Origin: Qipengyuania psychrotolerans
GTDB lineage: Bacteria; Pseudomonadota; Alphaproteobacteria; Sphingomonadales; Sphingomonadaceae
DNA: 64,000 nt
Direction: 5' to 3'
Assembly: GCF_019711355.1 (NCBI RefSeq)
Contig: NZ_CP081297.1
Location: 682,001-746,000, forward strand
The translations under genes were made by a program, and so were the position numbers. This document shows, piece after piece, positions 55,497 through 63,290 of the stretch. Each line of letters begins with the position of its first letter. The stretch's first letter is position 1. The notes under the pieces were generated by a model. That model made no database searches and had not been told where the DNA came from. It saw only the letters and a list, made by a program, of their open reading frames with translations.

Positions 55497-55885
55497 CCGC
55501 CGAGCGAATTGATCGCCGCCACCAGTTTATCGCGAATTTCGCCGGCTGCGCGGTGAAGGTCGGGATTGTCGATTGCCTGCATGGATGCAACCGGATCGAT
55601 CGCGGCCACTTCGACGAGGCCTTCGTGGACCTGCTGGACGATCACGTTGCAAGGCAGCATTGTCCCGACCTTGTCTTCCAGATGGAGCGCTGCGTGCGCG
55701 GCCTTCGGATTGCAAGCGCCGAGGATCACGTAGGGGCGGAAGTCGACGCCGAGCTTCTCCTTGAACGTCGCGCTCATGTCGATCCGCGTGATGATGCCAA
55801 AGCCCTGATCTGCAAGCGCCTTTTCCACCTGCGGGATCGCATCTTCGTAGGTTTCGTGCATGTGGGTCGACAGATAGTAGGACAT
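55493..55885 (-). CDS. DUF302 domain-containing protein
   Basis: 130 residues from MSYYLSTHMHETYED, with a GAAAGGAG site before the ATG. RPYVILGACNPKAAHAAL, MLPCNVIVQQV and ASMQAI are the DUF302 signature segments; the conserved cysteines lie in GACNP and LPCN. The family's role is unknown, though members occur with heavy-metal and redox genes. A longer frame to 56239 is antisense or overlapping and not used. The stop overlaps the convergent J-domain stop by 4 bp. Confidence 0.88.
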   Translation of the reverse strand: MSYYLSTHMHETYEDAIPQVEKALADQGFGIITRIDMSATFKEKLGVDFRPYVILGACNPKAAHAALHLEDKVGTMLPCNVIVQQVHEGLVEVAAIDPVASMQAIDNPDLHRAAGEIRDKLVAAINSLGG

Positions 55886-55947
55886 GAGTGTCTCCTTTCC
55901 ATTCCCAAGGCGAGAGATGTCTTGGGTTGGTCTTCGTGGGGAGCGGG

Positions 55948-56583
55948 TTAAGAAGCCTCCTGGCTTTCCGTGATCAGCTTCATATCGATTGCTTTTGCTT
56001 CTTTGTACGCGGGGCGTTCCCTGAGCCGCGCGGCATAGTCTTCGAACACTGCCCGGCGCGGGATGGTATCGAATTGCAGGCCCCAGTCGACCTGGCTGCC
56101 GACATACACATCGGCCATCGTGAAACGGTCGCCGCAGACGTAGTCGCGGTCCGATAAAAGCGTGTCGAAAGTGTCCATGGCGCGTTCGTAACTGCCAAAG
56201 CCAAGCATCCCCTGCTTCTGGGGATCGTCCGCCCCCCAACCCATGCTGCGGGCAACCACTGCTTGCTCGACTGGCCCGGCTGCGAAAAAGAGACGGCGGA
56301 AATAGGATGCTTTCTCGTGTTTTTCAGGCAGTAGTCCGGCATCGGGATGCATCTCGGCCAGATAATGACAGATGGCCGCTGCTTCCGTTACGACGTGAAT
56401 ATGATCGCCGTGATGATGGACCAGAGTTGGCACTTTGCCGAGCGGGTTGGCTTTCAGGAAAGCTTCCGACTTGGCCGCCCATTCGACGAGTTCGGTATCA
56501 TAGTTTGCGCCGACTTCGTGCAGCGCCCACCGGGCAATCTGTCCGCGGCTCATCGGATTGGTGAAAAAGGTATAAGTTGCCAT
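55948..56583 (-). CDS. Glutathione S-transferase family protein
   Basis: 211 residues. The N-terminal thioredoxin-like domain starts YTFFTNPMSRGQIARWALHEVGANYDTE, with Ser or Asn as possible catalytic residue in TNPMSRG, and KVPTLVHH provides the cis-Pro. The C-terminal helical domain follows. It probably conjugates or isomerises with glutathione in the cytoplasm. It lies between DUF1428 and DUF302 genes on the same strand (12 and 62 bp gaps). Confidence 0.9.
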   Translation of the reverse strand: MATYTFFTNPMSRGQIARWALHEVGANYDTELVEWAAKSEAFLKANPLGKVPTLVHHHGDHIHVVTEAAAICHYLAEMHPDAGLLPEKHEKASYFRRLFFAAGPVEQAVVARSMGWGADDPQKQGMLGFGSYERAMDTFDTLLSDRDYVCGDRFTMADVYVGSQVDWGLQFDTIPRRAVFEDYAARLRERPAYKEAKAIDMKLITESQEAS

Positions 56584-56595
56584 ATCAATCCGTCC

Positions 56596-56952
56596 TCAAT
56601 CGCGGCCGTGGGTGTAAATCGGTGAGAAGCCGCCGTAGACGAGGCGTTTGCCCGCAAACGGCATGTCCTCTGGAGGGCTCATGCTCTCGTCATCCATCAT
56701 CTTCTCGGCAGCTTCGTCGCAAGTCTTTTTGTCTGGCCAGATGACCCAGGAAAAAACGATCTTCTCGCCTTCTTCGGCCTTCACTGCTTTACGAAAGTCG
56801 GTGCTCTCACCATTGGGCACGTCTTCCTCGAACGCTTCGACAATCTCCAACGCACCGTAGCGCGCAAACATTTCACCCACTTCGTTCGCCATTTTGACAT
56901 AAGCGTCTTTCTTGCCGGGCAGAACGGGAACAAGAAATCCCTGAATATACAT
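56596..56952 (-). CDS. DUF1428 family protein
   Basis: 118 residues from MYIQGFLVPVLPGKKDAY, with GAGAG upstream; the longer frame to 57132 runs into the MpaB gene and is not used. It has the DUF1428 marks FSWVIWPDKKTCDEA and MPFAGKRLVYGGF, a dimeric alpha/beta-barrel fold like the EthD and YciI groups. No function is established for the family. It precedes the GST gene by 12 bp. Confidence 0.9.
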   Translation of the reverse strand: MYIQGFLVPVLPGKKDAYVKMANEVGEMFARYGALEIVEAFEEDVPNGESTDFRKAVKAEEGEKIVFSWVIWPDKKTCDEAAEKMMDDESMSPPEDMPFAGKRLVYGGFSPIYTHGRD

Positions 56953-57004
56953 CGCGGCTCTCCTCACTATGTGGAAATTACCATCATAAAGAGGCGATTG
57001 CGTG

Positions 57005-57862
57005 TCAATTCTGGCGAAAGGCCCAGCGCAGCGTCTTGCCGACGCCCCAGGTCGCTGCCCGGGCAGGCAGGGCCCCCAGGCCGGGCCGCTCGAGATCGAG
57101 CATTGATCTTGCAAATGGCGGGAGCAGGGCAACCGCTTCTGCGCCGAGAATGGATTGAACCGCAGGCGGGGCGCCTTCTGGCCGCTGTGTAAGGACGAGG
57201 TCGGCGATTTCCTTGGCCGCCGGCGAGGTCGACAGGTCGCTGCGCAGTTCGCGAAAGATCGTCTCTGCCTCCCGGCGGTCGATTGGGACCGGATCGGCGC
57301 CCAGCGCCCGCGCGATCACGGCAAATTGCCGATAATACTCGTCCTGCTCGCTGCCGGGCATGTCCGGGCGCACATGGCGCAGATAGGCGGCGAGGAAACT
57401 TGTCGCCTCGGCCACATGCACCCAGGCCAGGGTGCGCGGATCGCTGGCCGCATAGGGCGAACCATCGGGCAAGGTTCCTCCCACTGCCGAATGGATACGG
57501 TTGACCCGCTCGATCGCGCTTTGAGCATCGTCCCTGTGTCCGAAAGTTGTGACAGCAATAAACCGCGCTGTCCGGCGCAGGCGGCCGTGCATATCGCTGC
57601 GGAAATTGGAATGATCCAGCACACCTTGCAATGCATGGGGGTGGAGCATTTGCAAAAGCAGGCCGCGAATCCCGCCAACCATCATGCCCACCAGGTCTGC
57701 ATGCACCATGCGGATCGGGGTGTTCTTCTCAAACAGCGCATCGTCGGAGATCGGCACAGGCGTTTCGCCGTTGGCCTGATCGTTGAAGACGCCGCGCACC
57801 CGCTCGACGAGCTTGAGGCGGAGGCGTTCTGCCAAGGGGCTGGAAAGAGGGGCTTGGGGCAT
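57005..57862 (-). CDS. Oxygenase MpaB family protein (DUF2236)
   Basis: 285 residues from MPQAPLSS; a TTG 30 bp upstream is an alternative. VHADLVGMMVGGIRGLLLQMLHPHALQGVLDHSNFRSD and RLRRTARFIAVTTFG are the DUF2236 signatures; the histidines in this block are candidates for heme binding in the rubber oxygenase/MpaB superfamily. The substrate is unknown. It is divergent from cobS, with a shared promoter region of 55 bp. Confidence 0.86.
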   Translation of the reverse strand: MPQAPLSSPLAERLRLKLVERVRGVFNDQANGETPVPISDDALFEKNTPIRMVHADLVGMMVGGIRGLLLQMLHPHALQGVLDHSNFRSDMHGRLRRTARFIAVTTFGHRDDAQSAIERVNRIHSAVGGTLPDGSPYAASDPRTLAWVHVAEATSFLAAYLRHVRPDMPGSEQDEYYRQFAVIARALGADPVPIDRREAETIFRELRSDLSTSPAAKEIADLVLTQRPEGAPPAVQSILGAEAVALLPPFARSMLDLERPGLGALPARAATWGVGKTLRWAFRQN

Positions 57863-57917
57863 TGCAGCCCAATATAGGCTTGGCGCAGCCAAGATAAATG
57901 CCTAGGCCGCGCATGAG

Positions 57918-58910
57918 ATGAACGAGATGACCGACAAGACCTTCGACGCGGCTTCCAAGACCGTCCTTCCCGCTCCCGACATCGAAGTCGATGTACGCGA
58001 GACATTCGGGATCGATATCGACTGGAAAGTGCCCGCATTCTCCAAGCCCGACGAGCGTACGCCCGACCTCGACGAAAGCTATGTTTTCGATGCGGACACG
58101 ACGCTGGCGATTCTCGCCGGGTTTGCGCATGACCGGCGCGTCATGGTGCAGGGCTATCACGGCACGGGTAAATCAACCCACATCGAACAGGTCGCGGCAC
58201 GCCTCAACTGGCCGTGTATCCGCATCAACCTCGATGCGCATATCAGCCGTATCGACCTTGTGGGCCGCGATGCTATCGTTCTGCGCGACGGATTGCAGGT
58301 CACCGAATTTCGCGAAGGCCTGCTACCCTGGGCGCTCCAGCATCCGGTAGCCTTGGTGTTCGACGAATATGACGCAGGCCGTCCGGACGTGATGTTCGTG
58401 ATCCAGCGCGTGCTGGAACAGCAGGGCAAGCTGACCCTGCTCGATCAGAACCGCGTGATCCGTCCCGATCCGCATTTCCGACTGTTTGCCACTGCGAACA
58501 CGGTGGGCCTGGGCGACACCAGCGGGCTTTATCATGGTACTCAGGCGATCAACCAGGGCCAGATGGATCGCTGGAACATCGTGACGGCGCTTAACTATCT
58601 CCCCGCCGAGACCGAGCAAAAGATCGTCGAGGCGAAAAGCCCGGAAACCGATCCCAAGATCCTCGCCGACATGATCAAGGTCGCCGACCTTTCGCGCCAA
58701 GGCTTTATCAACGGCGATATTTCCACCGTGATGAGCCCGCGTACCGTGATCACCTGGGCTCAAAACTACGAAATCTTCAAGAACGTGGGCTTTGCATTCC
58801 GCCTCTCGTTCCTCAACAAATGCGACGAGGAAGAACGTATGCTGGTTGCCGAATATTACCAGCGCGTGTTCGGCGAAGACCTTCCCGAAAGTGTGGTCGG
58901 GAAGAGTTAA
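57918..58910 (+). CDS. cobS: Cobaltochelatase subunit CobS
   Basis: 330 residues, full length. The AAA+ Walker A is GYHGTGKS (79-86) and the Walker B lies in [30 protein letters not shown] is a CobS hallmark. CobS and CobT form the ATP-driven part of CobNST, which inserts cobalt into hydrogenobyrinate diamide in aerobic B12 synthesis. Normally cobT is adjacent, but the next gene is a class A PBP. Whether cobT lies elsewhere cannot be seen. Confidence 0.95.
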   Translation: MNEMTDKTFDAASKTVLPAPDIEVDVRETFGIDIDWKVPAFSKPDERTPDLDESYVFDADTTLAILAGFAHDRRVMVQGYHGTGKSTHIEQVAARLNWPCIRINLDAHISRIDLVGRDAIVLRDGLQVTEFREGLLPWALQHPVALVFDEYDAGRPDVMFVIQRVLEQQGKLTLLDQNRVIRPDPHFRLFATANTVGLGDTSGLYHGTQAINQGQMDRWNIVTALNYLPAETEQKIVEAKSPETDPKILADMIKVADLSRQGFINGDISTVMSPRTVITWAQNYEIFKNVGFAFRLSFLNKCDEEERMLVAEYYQRVFGEDLPESVVGKS

Positions 58911-58960
58911 GGTTTCGCCCTCTATGAATGACTGTGTTATTTGTGTAGCACAGTAGGTCC

Positions 58961-61147
58961 ATGGGCGTTTTCGATTCCATATTCCGCCGCCGCAAGGCCG
59001 AAGCACCGGTGCAATCGCATCGCGGGTTTTATTCGCTGCACGACGGCTTCGACGATGACGCGTGGGATGCACGCCTCGACGATCTCGACAGCGCAATGGC
59101 GCGCGAGGAAAAAAGCCGCCTGCGGTTCTGGCAGCTCAGCTATTGGCGTGACCGCCGCAAGCGCTGGTGGTTTGCCCACATTATTGCAGGCCTGCTCGCC
59201 CTGTTTATCGTGCTTGTCGGCTGGCTCGCGGTTACCGCTCCGCTTTCGAAATCGCTGGAGCCCATTGCACCGCCGCAGATAACCCTGCTTGCCGCCGACG
59301 GGACGCCCATTGCACGCAACGGTGCGATAACCGACGAGCCGGTCGACGTGTCACGATTGCCCCCTCACGTGGTTGGGGCGTTTCTCGCGATCGAGGATCG
59401 CCGGTTCTACAGTCATTGGGGCGTGGACCCGCGGGGCATTGCCCGCGCTGCCTTCACCGGTACCGGCGGCGGCAGCACGATCACGCAGCAACTCGCCAAA
59501 TTCACATTTCTCACTCCGGAGCGCACGCTGACCCGCAAGGCGCGCGAGGCCATGATCGCGTTCTGGCTCGAAAGCTGGCTGACCAAGGACGAGATACTCG
59601 AACGATATCTCTCCAATGCTTATTTCGGAGACAATGTTTACGGACTGCGCGCCGCCAGCCTGCATTATTTCTATCGCCAACCGGAAAACCTGAGGCCGAA
59701 CCAGGCCGCCATGCTCGCCGGATTGCTCCAGGCCCCCAGCGCCTATGCTCCTACGAGGCATTACGAGCGCGCCGAAAAGCGGATGCGGCTGGTCATAACG
59801 TCAATGGTGGCAGCCGGGTACATTACCGAGGCCGAAGCGCGCGCGATGCGGCCGCCGACGCTTGATGTCCGAATGAAGAGCGATCTTCCGACCGGCACCT
59901 ATTTCGCGGACTGGGCCCTGCCTCAGGCGCGGGGGCTGTCCGATAGCGGTTATGCCCGGCAGACGCTGACCACGACGCTCGACAGCCGCCTTCAGAATAT
60001 CGCGCGCAACGTCACCAATCGCGCGCCTCTGGGCAAAGCTCAGATCGCCTTGGTGGCGATGCGCACCAATGGCGAAGTGGTCGCCATGATCGGCGGGAAG
60101 GATTACCAGAAATCACCCTTCAACCGCACCACGCAGGCGCGGCGACAACCGGGATCGACCATCAAGACCTTCGTCTACCTGGCGGCCCTGCGTGATGGAT
60201 GGAGCCCGGACGACACCATCGAGAATACCGAAATTACTGAAGGCAGTTATCGTCCGCGTAATTCCGACGGCCGCTACTCACCCACGATCACGCTGCGCGA
60301 TGCGCTGGCGCGGTCCAGCAATGTGGCGACCCTCCGCCTGTTCAATGAAGTTGGTTCGCAGAAAGTCATCGATACCGCCCGGGATTTCGGAATTTCGGCG
60401 GAGTTCGTGAAGGGCGATCCGAGCATCGCGCTGGGATCGACCAGCATGACCTTGCTGGAACTGACTGCGGCATATGCAGGGATTGCGGCCAACTCATTCC
60501 CGGTCGAACCCCACGCCATCGCGCGCGAAGAACAGGGCTGGTTCGAGCGTCTGTGGAACGGCGGCGACAGCCTGAGCAGGTCCACGCATTCCGAAATTGA
60601 AGACATGCTCCGCGGTGTCATCAACAACGGAACCGGCCGCCGCGCGATGCTTTCAGGACCCAATTTCGGCAAGACCGGGACCAGCCAGGACAACCGCGAT
60701 GCATTGTTCGTCGGCTACGCAGGAGACCTGGTGGTCGGTGTGTGGATCGGCAATGATGACAATTCACCGCTCGATGGCATTTCCGGAGGCGGCCTGCCGG
60801 CTCGGATCTGGCGCGATTTCATGGTGCAGGCTCTTGGTGTCAACGCGGCGCCTGACCGGTCAGGCCCGCGCTCCAATGAAGATCCCGGCGGGCCGGTCGA
60901 GCCGCTCGACGTGCCCGATCTTGAAGACATTCCACTGGGTGATGGCAATTCGCGCCTTCGCATACGCGACGGCGAGGCGGTCTTCTCCACCGAGATCGAG
61001 GGCATCCCGGTCGATATCAGGGTCGGCGATGACGGAGTGTCGATTTCCGAGGAAGCGATCGAGGAAGCGCGCCGCCGCGCTGAAGAGCGGCGCTATGAAG
61101 CGGTGCGCGAGGAAATGGAACGACAGGGCCAGCTCGAACCGAACTAG
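58961..61147 (+). CDS. Class A penicillin-binding protein (transglycosylase/transpeptidase)
   Basis: 728 residues. A cytoplasmic N-terminus (1-65) is followed by a TM segment (about 68-92). The GT51 domain has the catalytic Glu145 in EDRRFYSHWGVDP and GGGSTITQQLAKF. The transpeptidase shows STIK (399-402), SSN (452-454) and KTGT (571-574), all intact. A C-terminal stretch (about 640-728) is rich in Glu and Arg. It is probably PBP1A/PbpC-like and builds peptidoglycan in the periplasm. The stop overlaps a convergent thioesterase by 4 bp. Confidence 0.94.
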   Translation: MGVFDSIFRRRKAEAPVQSHRGFYSLHDGFDDDAWDARLDDLDSAMAREEKSRLRFWQLSYWRDRRKRWWFAHIIAGLLALFIVLVGWLAVTAPLSKSLEPIAPPQITLLAADGTPIARNGAITDEPVDVSRLPPHVVGAFLAIEDRRFYSHWGVDPRGIARAAFTGTGGGSTITQQLAKFTFLTPERTLTRKAREAMIAFWLESWLTKDEILERYLSNAYFGDNVYGLRAASLHYFYRQPENLRPNQAAMLAGLLQAPSAYAPTRHYERAEKRMRLVITSMVAAGYITEAEARAMRPPTLDVRMKSDLPTGTYFADWALPQARGLSDSGYARQTLTTTLDSRLQNIARNVTNRAPLGKAQIALVAMRTNGEVVAMIGGKDYQKSPFNRTTQARRQPGSTIKTFVYLAALRDGWSPDDTIENTEITEGSYRPRNSDGRYSPTITLRDALARSSNVATLRLFNEVGSQKVIDTARDFGISAEFVKGDPSIALGSTSMTLLELTAAYAGIAANSFPVEPHAIAREEQGWFERLWNGGDSLSRSTHSEIEDMLRGVINNGTGRRAMLSGPNFGKTGTSQDNRDALFVGYAGDLVVGVWIGNDDNSPLDGISGGGLPARIWRDFMVQALGVNAAPDRSGPRSNEDPGGPVEPLDVPDLEDIPLGDGNSRLRIRDGEAVFSTEIEGIPVDIRVGDDGVSISEEAIEEARRRAEERRYEAVREEMERQGQLEPN

Positions 61148-61560
61148 CTCGCTGGAGGTTCTGCCACGAGCACATTCATCACGGCTGTCGCGATGGGCCG
61201 GTCGGGATCATCCTGCCACGCTTCTACGGTTATGTTGGCACTGCGCCGGCCAAGTTTGGTCACGCGGCCACGGGCGTAGGTCTCGCGGCTCTTGCCAGCT
61301 GCCAGATACTGCACTGTGATATTGATCGGCTTGAGGATTGCTTGGCGCTGTTTCAGCGCGAGCATGGAGCGCAAAACGGCATAGCCTGCTGTCTCCAGCA
61401 GGCCTCCGGTGGCGCCGCCGTGGTAATGTTCTGGACGGCCTTCGACAGCCTCGATGAAGTCCACGCGGATGATCGGGGTGTCGCCGTCCCATTCCGACAG
61501 CTTGATGCCGAGCGAGCGTGCGTAAGGCGTCAGGGCGATATCATCGCGTTTATCAGGCAC
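61144..61560 (-). CDS. PaaI-family hotdog thioesterase (downstream copy)
   Basis: 138 residues. EHYHGGATGGLLETAGYAVL carries the hotdog helix with the usual Gly/Glu residues, followed by TVQYLAAGKSRETYARGRV. It probably hydrolyses small or aromatic acyl-CoAs. Its start overlaps the stop of a second PaaI-like gene by 8 bp, and the two are presumably translated together. Confidence 0.85.
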   Translation of the reverse strand: MPDKRDDIALTPYARSLGIKLSEWDGDTPIIRVDFIEAVEGRPEHYHGGATGGLLETAGYAVLRSMLALKQRQAILKPINITVQYLAAGKSRETYARGRVTKLGRRSANITVEAWQDDPDRPIATAVMNVLVAEPPAS

Positions 61561-62011
61561 CGGGCACCTCGCGCGGGTCCGCGCCGCCGATCTTCATGAA
61601 GACACCCTGGATATGTGCGACAGGATCGTTCGCATCGCCGTCATGAGCCAATCCGCGTACGAAGGCCGCGCTTCGCGTGATGCGGTAGCATTGGGAGCGG
61701 CCGAACACGGCTGCACCGTCGCGGGCAGGGCGTACGTAATCGACCCTCAGATCCAGCGTCGCGATGGCCTGGAATTTATCCATCGCTTTCCAGATCGCGA
61801 GGCCGCTGGCCATGTCCATGAGGCTCAGGATCGGGCCCGATGCCAGCACGTGCTGCCCGTCTTCACCAAGCAAGTCCGTACGCCACGGTAGCTCGAGCTC
61901 AACCCAATCTTCACCGTGGTCTGAGTATTTTAGACCAAGCCAGCCCGAATGGCCTCTGCTGGTCAAGAATGGCGTGGCCGCCTTGGGGTCGAAATTTGCT
62001 GTGTCGGACAT
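61553..62011 (-). CDS. PaaI-family hotdog thioesterase (upstream copy)
   Basis: 152 residues. It has the hotdog segments GPILSLMDMASGLAIW and TLDLRVDYVRPARDGAAVFGRSQCYRI. It is distinct in sequence from the following thioesterase, so this is a paralogous pair rather than a recent duplicate; a heteromeric enzyme is possible. It diverges from the small ORF at 62151 across 139 bp. Confidence 0.85.
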   Translation of the reverse strand: MSDTANFDPKAATPFLTSRGHSGWLGLKYSDHGEDWVELELPWRTDLLGEDGQHVLASGPILSLMDMASGLAIWKAMDKFQAIATLDLRVDYVRPARDGAAVFGRSQCYRITRSAAFVRGLAHDGDANDPVAHIQGVFMKIGGADPREVPGA

Positions 62012-62150
62012 GGATCGGGGCGGCGATAGCGCCGGGTTCCCGATTATTACAATGTTTTAATTCGATCCCGCTCGATCAAACCGTCAGCAGCCCCCGGCGC
62101 GTTGCAGGGCACGGCAATAATGTCGCTCCCGGCGCGTCAGGGAACGCACA

Positions 62151-62312
62151 ATGGAACTACCCGATATCGATATCACTAGCTTGCCTGCTCTGGACACCGT
62201 GACCGGTCTGTTCGGGAGTCTTTCGGCAGCTGGCGGCCCGACCGTGGACGACCGCGTCGTTGTAATCATGGTCTATGTCTACGAGATGATTCCGCCAGAA
62301 GCGCTGGTCTGA
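62151..62312 (+). CDS. 53-residue small protein of unknown function
   Basis: Open frame starting MELPDIDITSLPALDTVTG, with AGGGA 8-10 bases before the ATG. The N-terminal 30 residues are acidic and leader-like, then comes GGP, and the C-terminal part (residues 31-53) is hydrophobic: VVVIMVYVYEMIPPEALV. It has no transmembrane-length charge-free helix beyond about 12 residues. It lies 15 bp before a same-strand gene, so it appears to head an operon with 62328 and 63278. I do not recognise a family. The gene call rests on spacing, ribosome site and codon use. Confidence 0.6.
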   Translation: MELPDIDITSLPALDTVTGLFGSLSAAGGPTVDDRVVVIMVYVYEMIPPEALV

Positions 62313-62327
62313 AGGCGGCACGGCGCG

Positions 62328-63290
62328 ATGAGGATCGATCCGCAATTGCGCGCGCTGCGGGGCAACACTGCCTCGCAGCGCAACGCGCAGCAGGCCCTGG
62401 AAGATGCGCGTGACGAGTGGCGCGACGTCTCGGCATCAAAAGAAATCGAGGAGCTGGAGCGCTATGGGGCAGGCATGCCGCTGGATCAGTGTCCCGCTCT
62501 GACGGCACTTTTCGAGGGAAGCAGAGCGAAGAGTATGGCCGAGACCCTTGTCGCTGGCACTCTTGAGGCATTGCGCGGCAATCCCTTGGGACAGGTACCC
62601 TTTCGGCACCAGCACAGCGAAGGCCTCAGTGTCCTCCAGCTTGCCCATTCCGGCCGCGCCGCGCTCACCCTGCTGCTCTATTCCGATACCGGTCACGAGG
62701 CCCCGGCATCTGCCTGTTTCTCGGGCGGTGACCGGATCGAGGCGGTACTCGCCGGTGCTGCCGACGTTCGTTTCCTCGAACTCCTCGAGGATCGCGGGAC
62801 GAGCGCTGCAATCGACTGCACGGCGCGCCGCGTCGTCGATGGCGAGGTCATGCGGTTCAGCGGATTTGCACAAACCAAATCGATCGAACGTGTGCATGGG
62901 CGCATGGTGGTCCTGCGTCTCGCAAGAAGCGACGCAGCCCCGTGCGATGCGCGTGAATTTGCGCTGGATGATGGCCGCCTGCTGCACCGTGCCAGCGGCT
63001 CACGCGCGGAAAGCCGCCAAGAGATGATGCTGGCCCTACTTGGCCGGATGGGGCGCAGCGATGCTGCACCGCTTATTGCCGAGATGACCTGCGAGGGCAG
63101 CGATCATATTCGCTGGCAGGCAATGCGCGAATGCCTTGCTCTGGACACGGTGACGGGGTTTGCCGCGCTGGGCGATATGGCCCGCAATGCCGGCGATCCC
63201 CTAGCTGCTACGGCCGGCGCACTGCACGCCCAGCTTATAGAAACTTACCCGCAGCTGGCCCGCTTGGAGACGCAAAAATGCCCCGCTTGA
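62328..63290 (+). CDS. Unknown protein with HEAT-like repeats at the C-terminus
   Basis: 320 residues starting MRIDPQLRALRGN, with GAAGGCGG upstream. The middle (about 80-220) alternates beta-like strands, including FRHQHSEGLSVLQLAHSG, which recalls a cupin-type sheet though no metal triad is clear. The C-terminal 90 residues (about 225-315) look like two to three HEAT-type helical repeats (LLGRMGRSDAAPLIAEM, IRWQAMRECLAL, FAALGDMARNAGDPLAATA). Such repeats bind partner proteins. Its end overlaps the next start by 13 bp, so both are co-translated. Function unknown. Confidence 0.75.
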   Translation: MRIDPQLRALRGNTASQRNAQQALEDARDEWRDVSASKEIEELERYGAGMPLDQCPALTALFEGSRAKSMAETLVAGTLEALRGNPLGQVPFRHQHSEGLSVLQLAHSGRAALTLLLYSDTGHEAPASACFSGGDRIEAVLAGAADVRFLELLEDRGTSAAIDCTARRVVDGEVMRFSGFAQTKSIERVHGRMVVLRLARSDAAPCDAREFALDDGRLLHRASGSRAESRQEMMLALLGRMGRSDAAPLIAEMTCEGSDHIRWQAMRECLALDTVTGFAALGDMARNAGDPLAATAGALHAQLIETYPQLARLETQKCPA

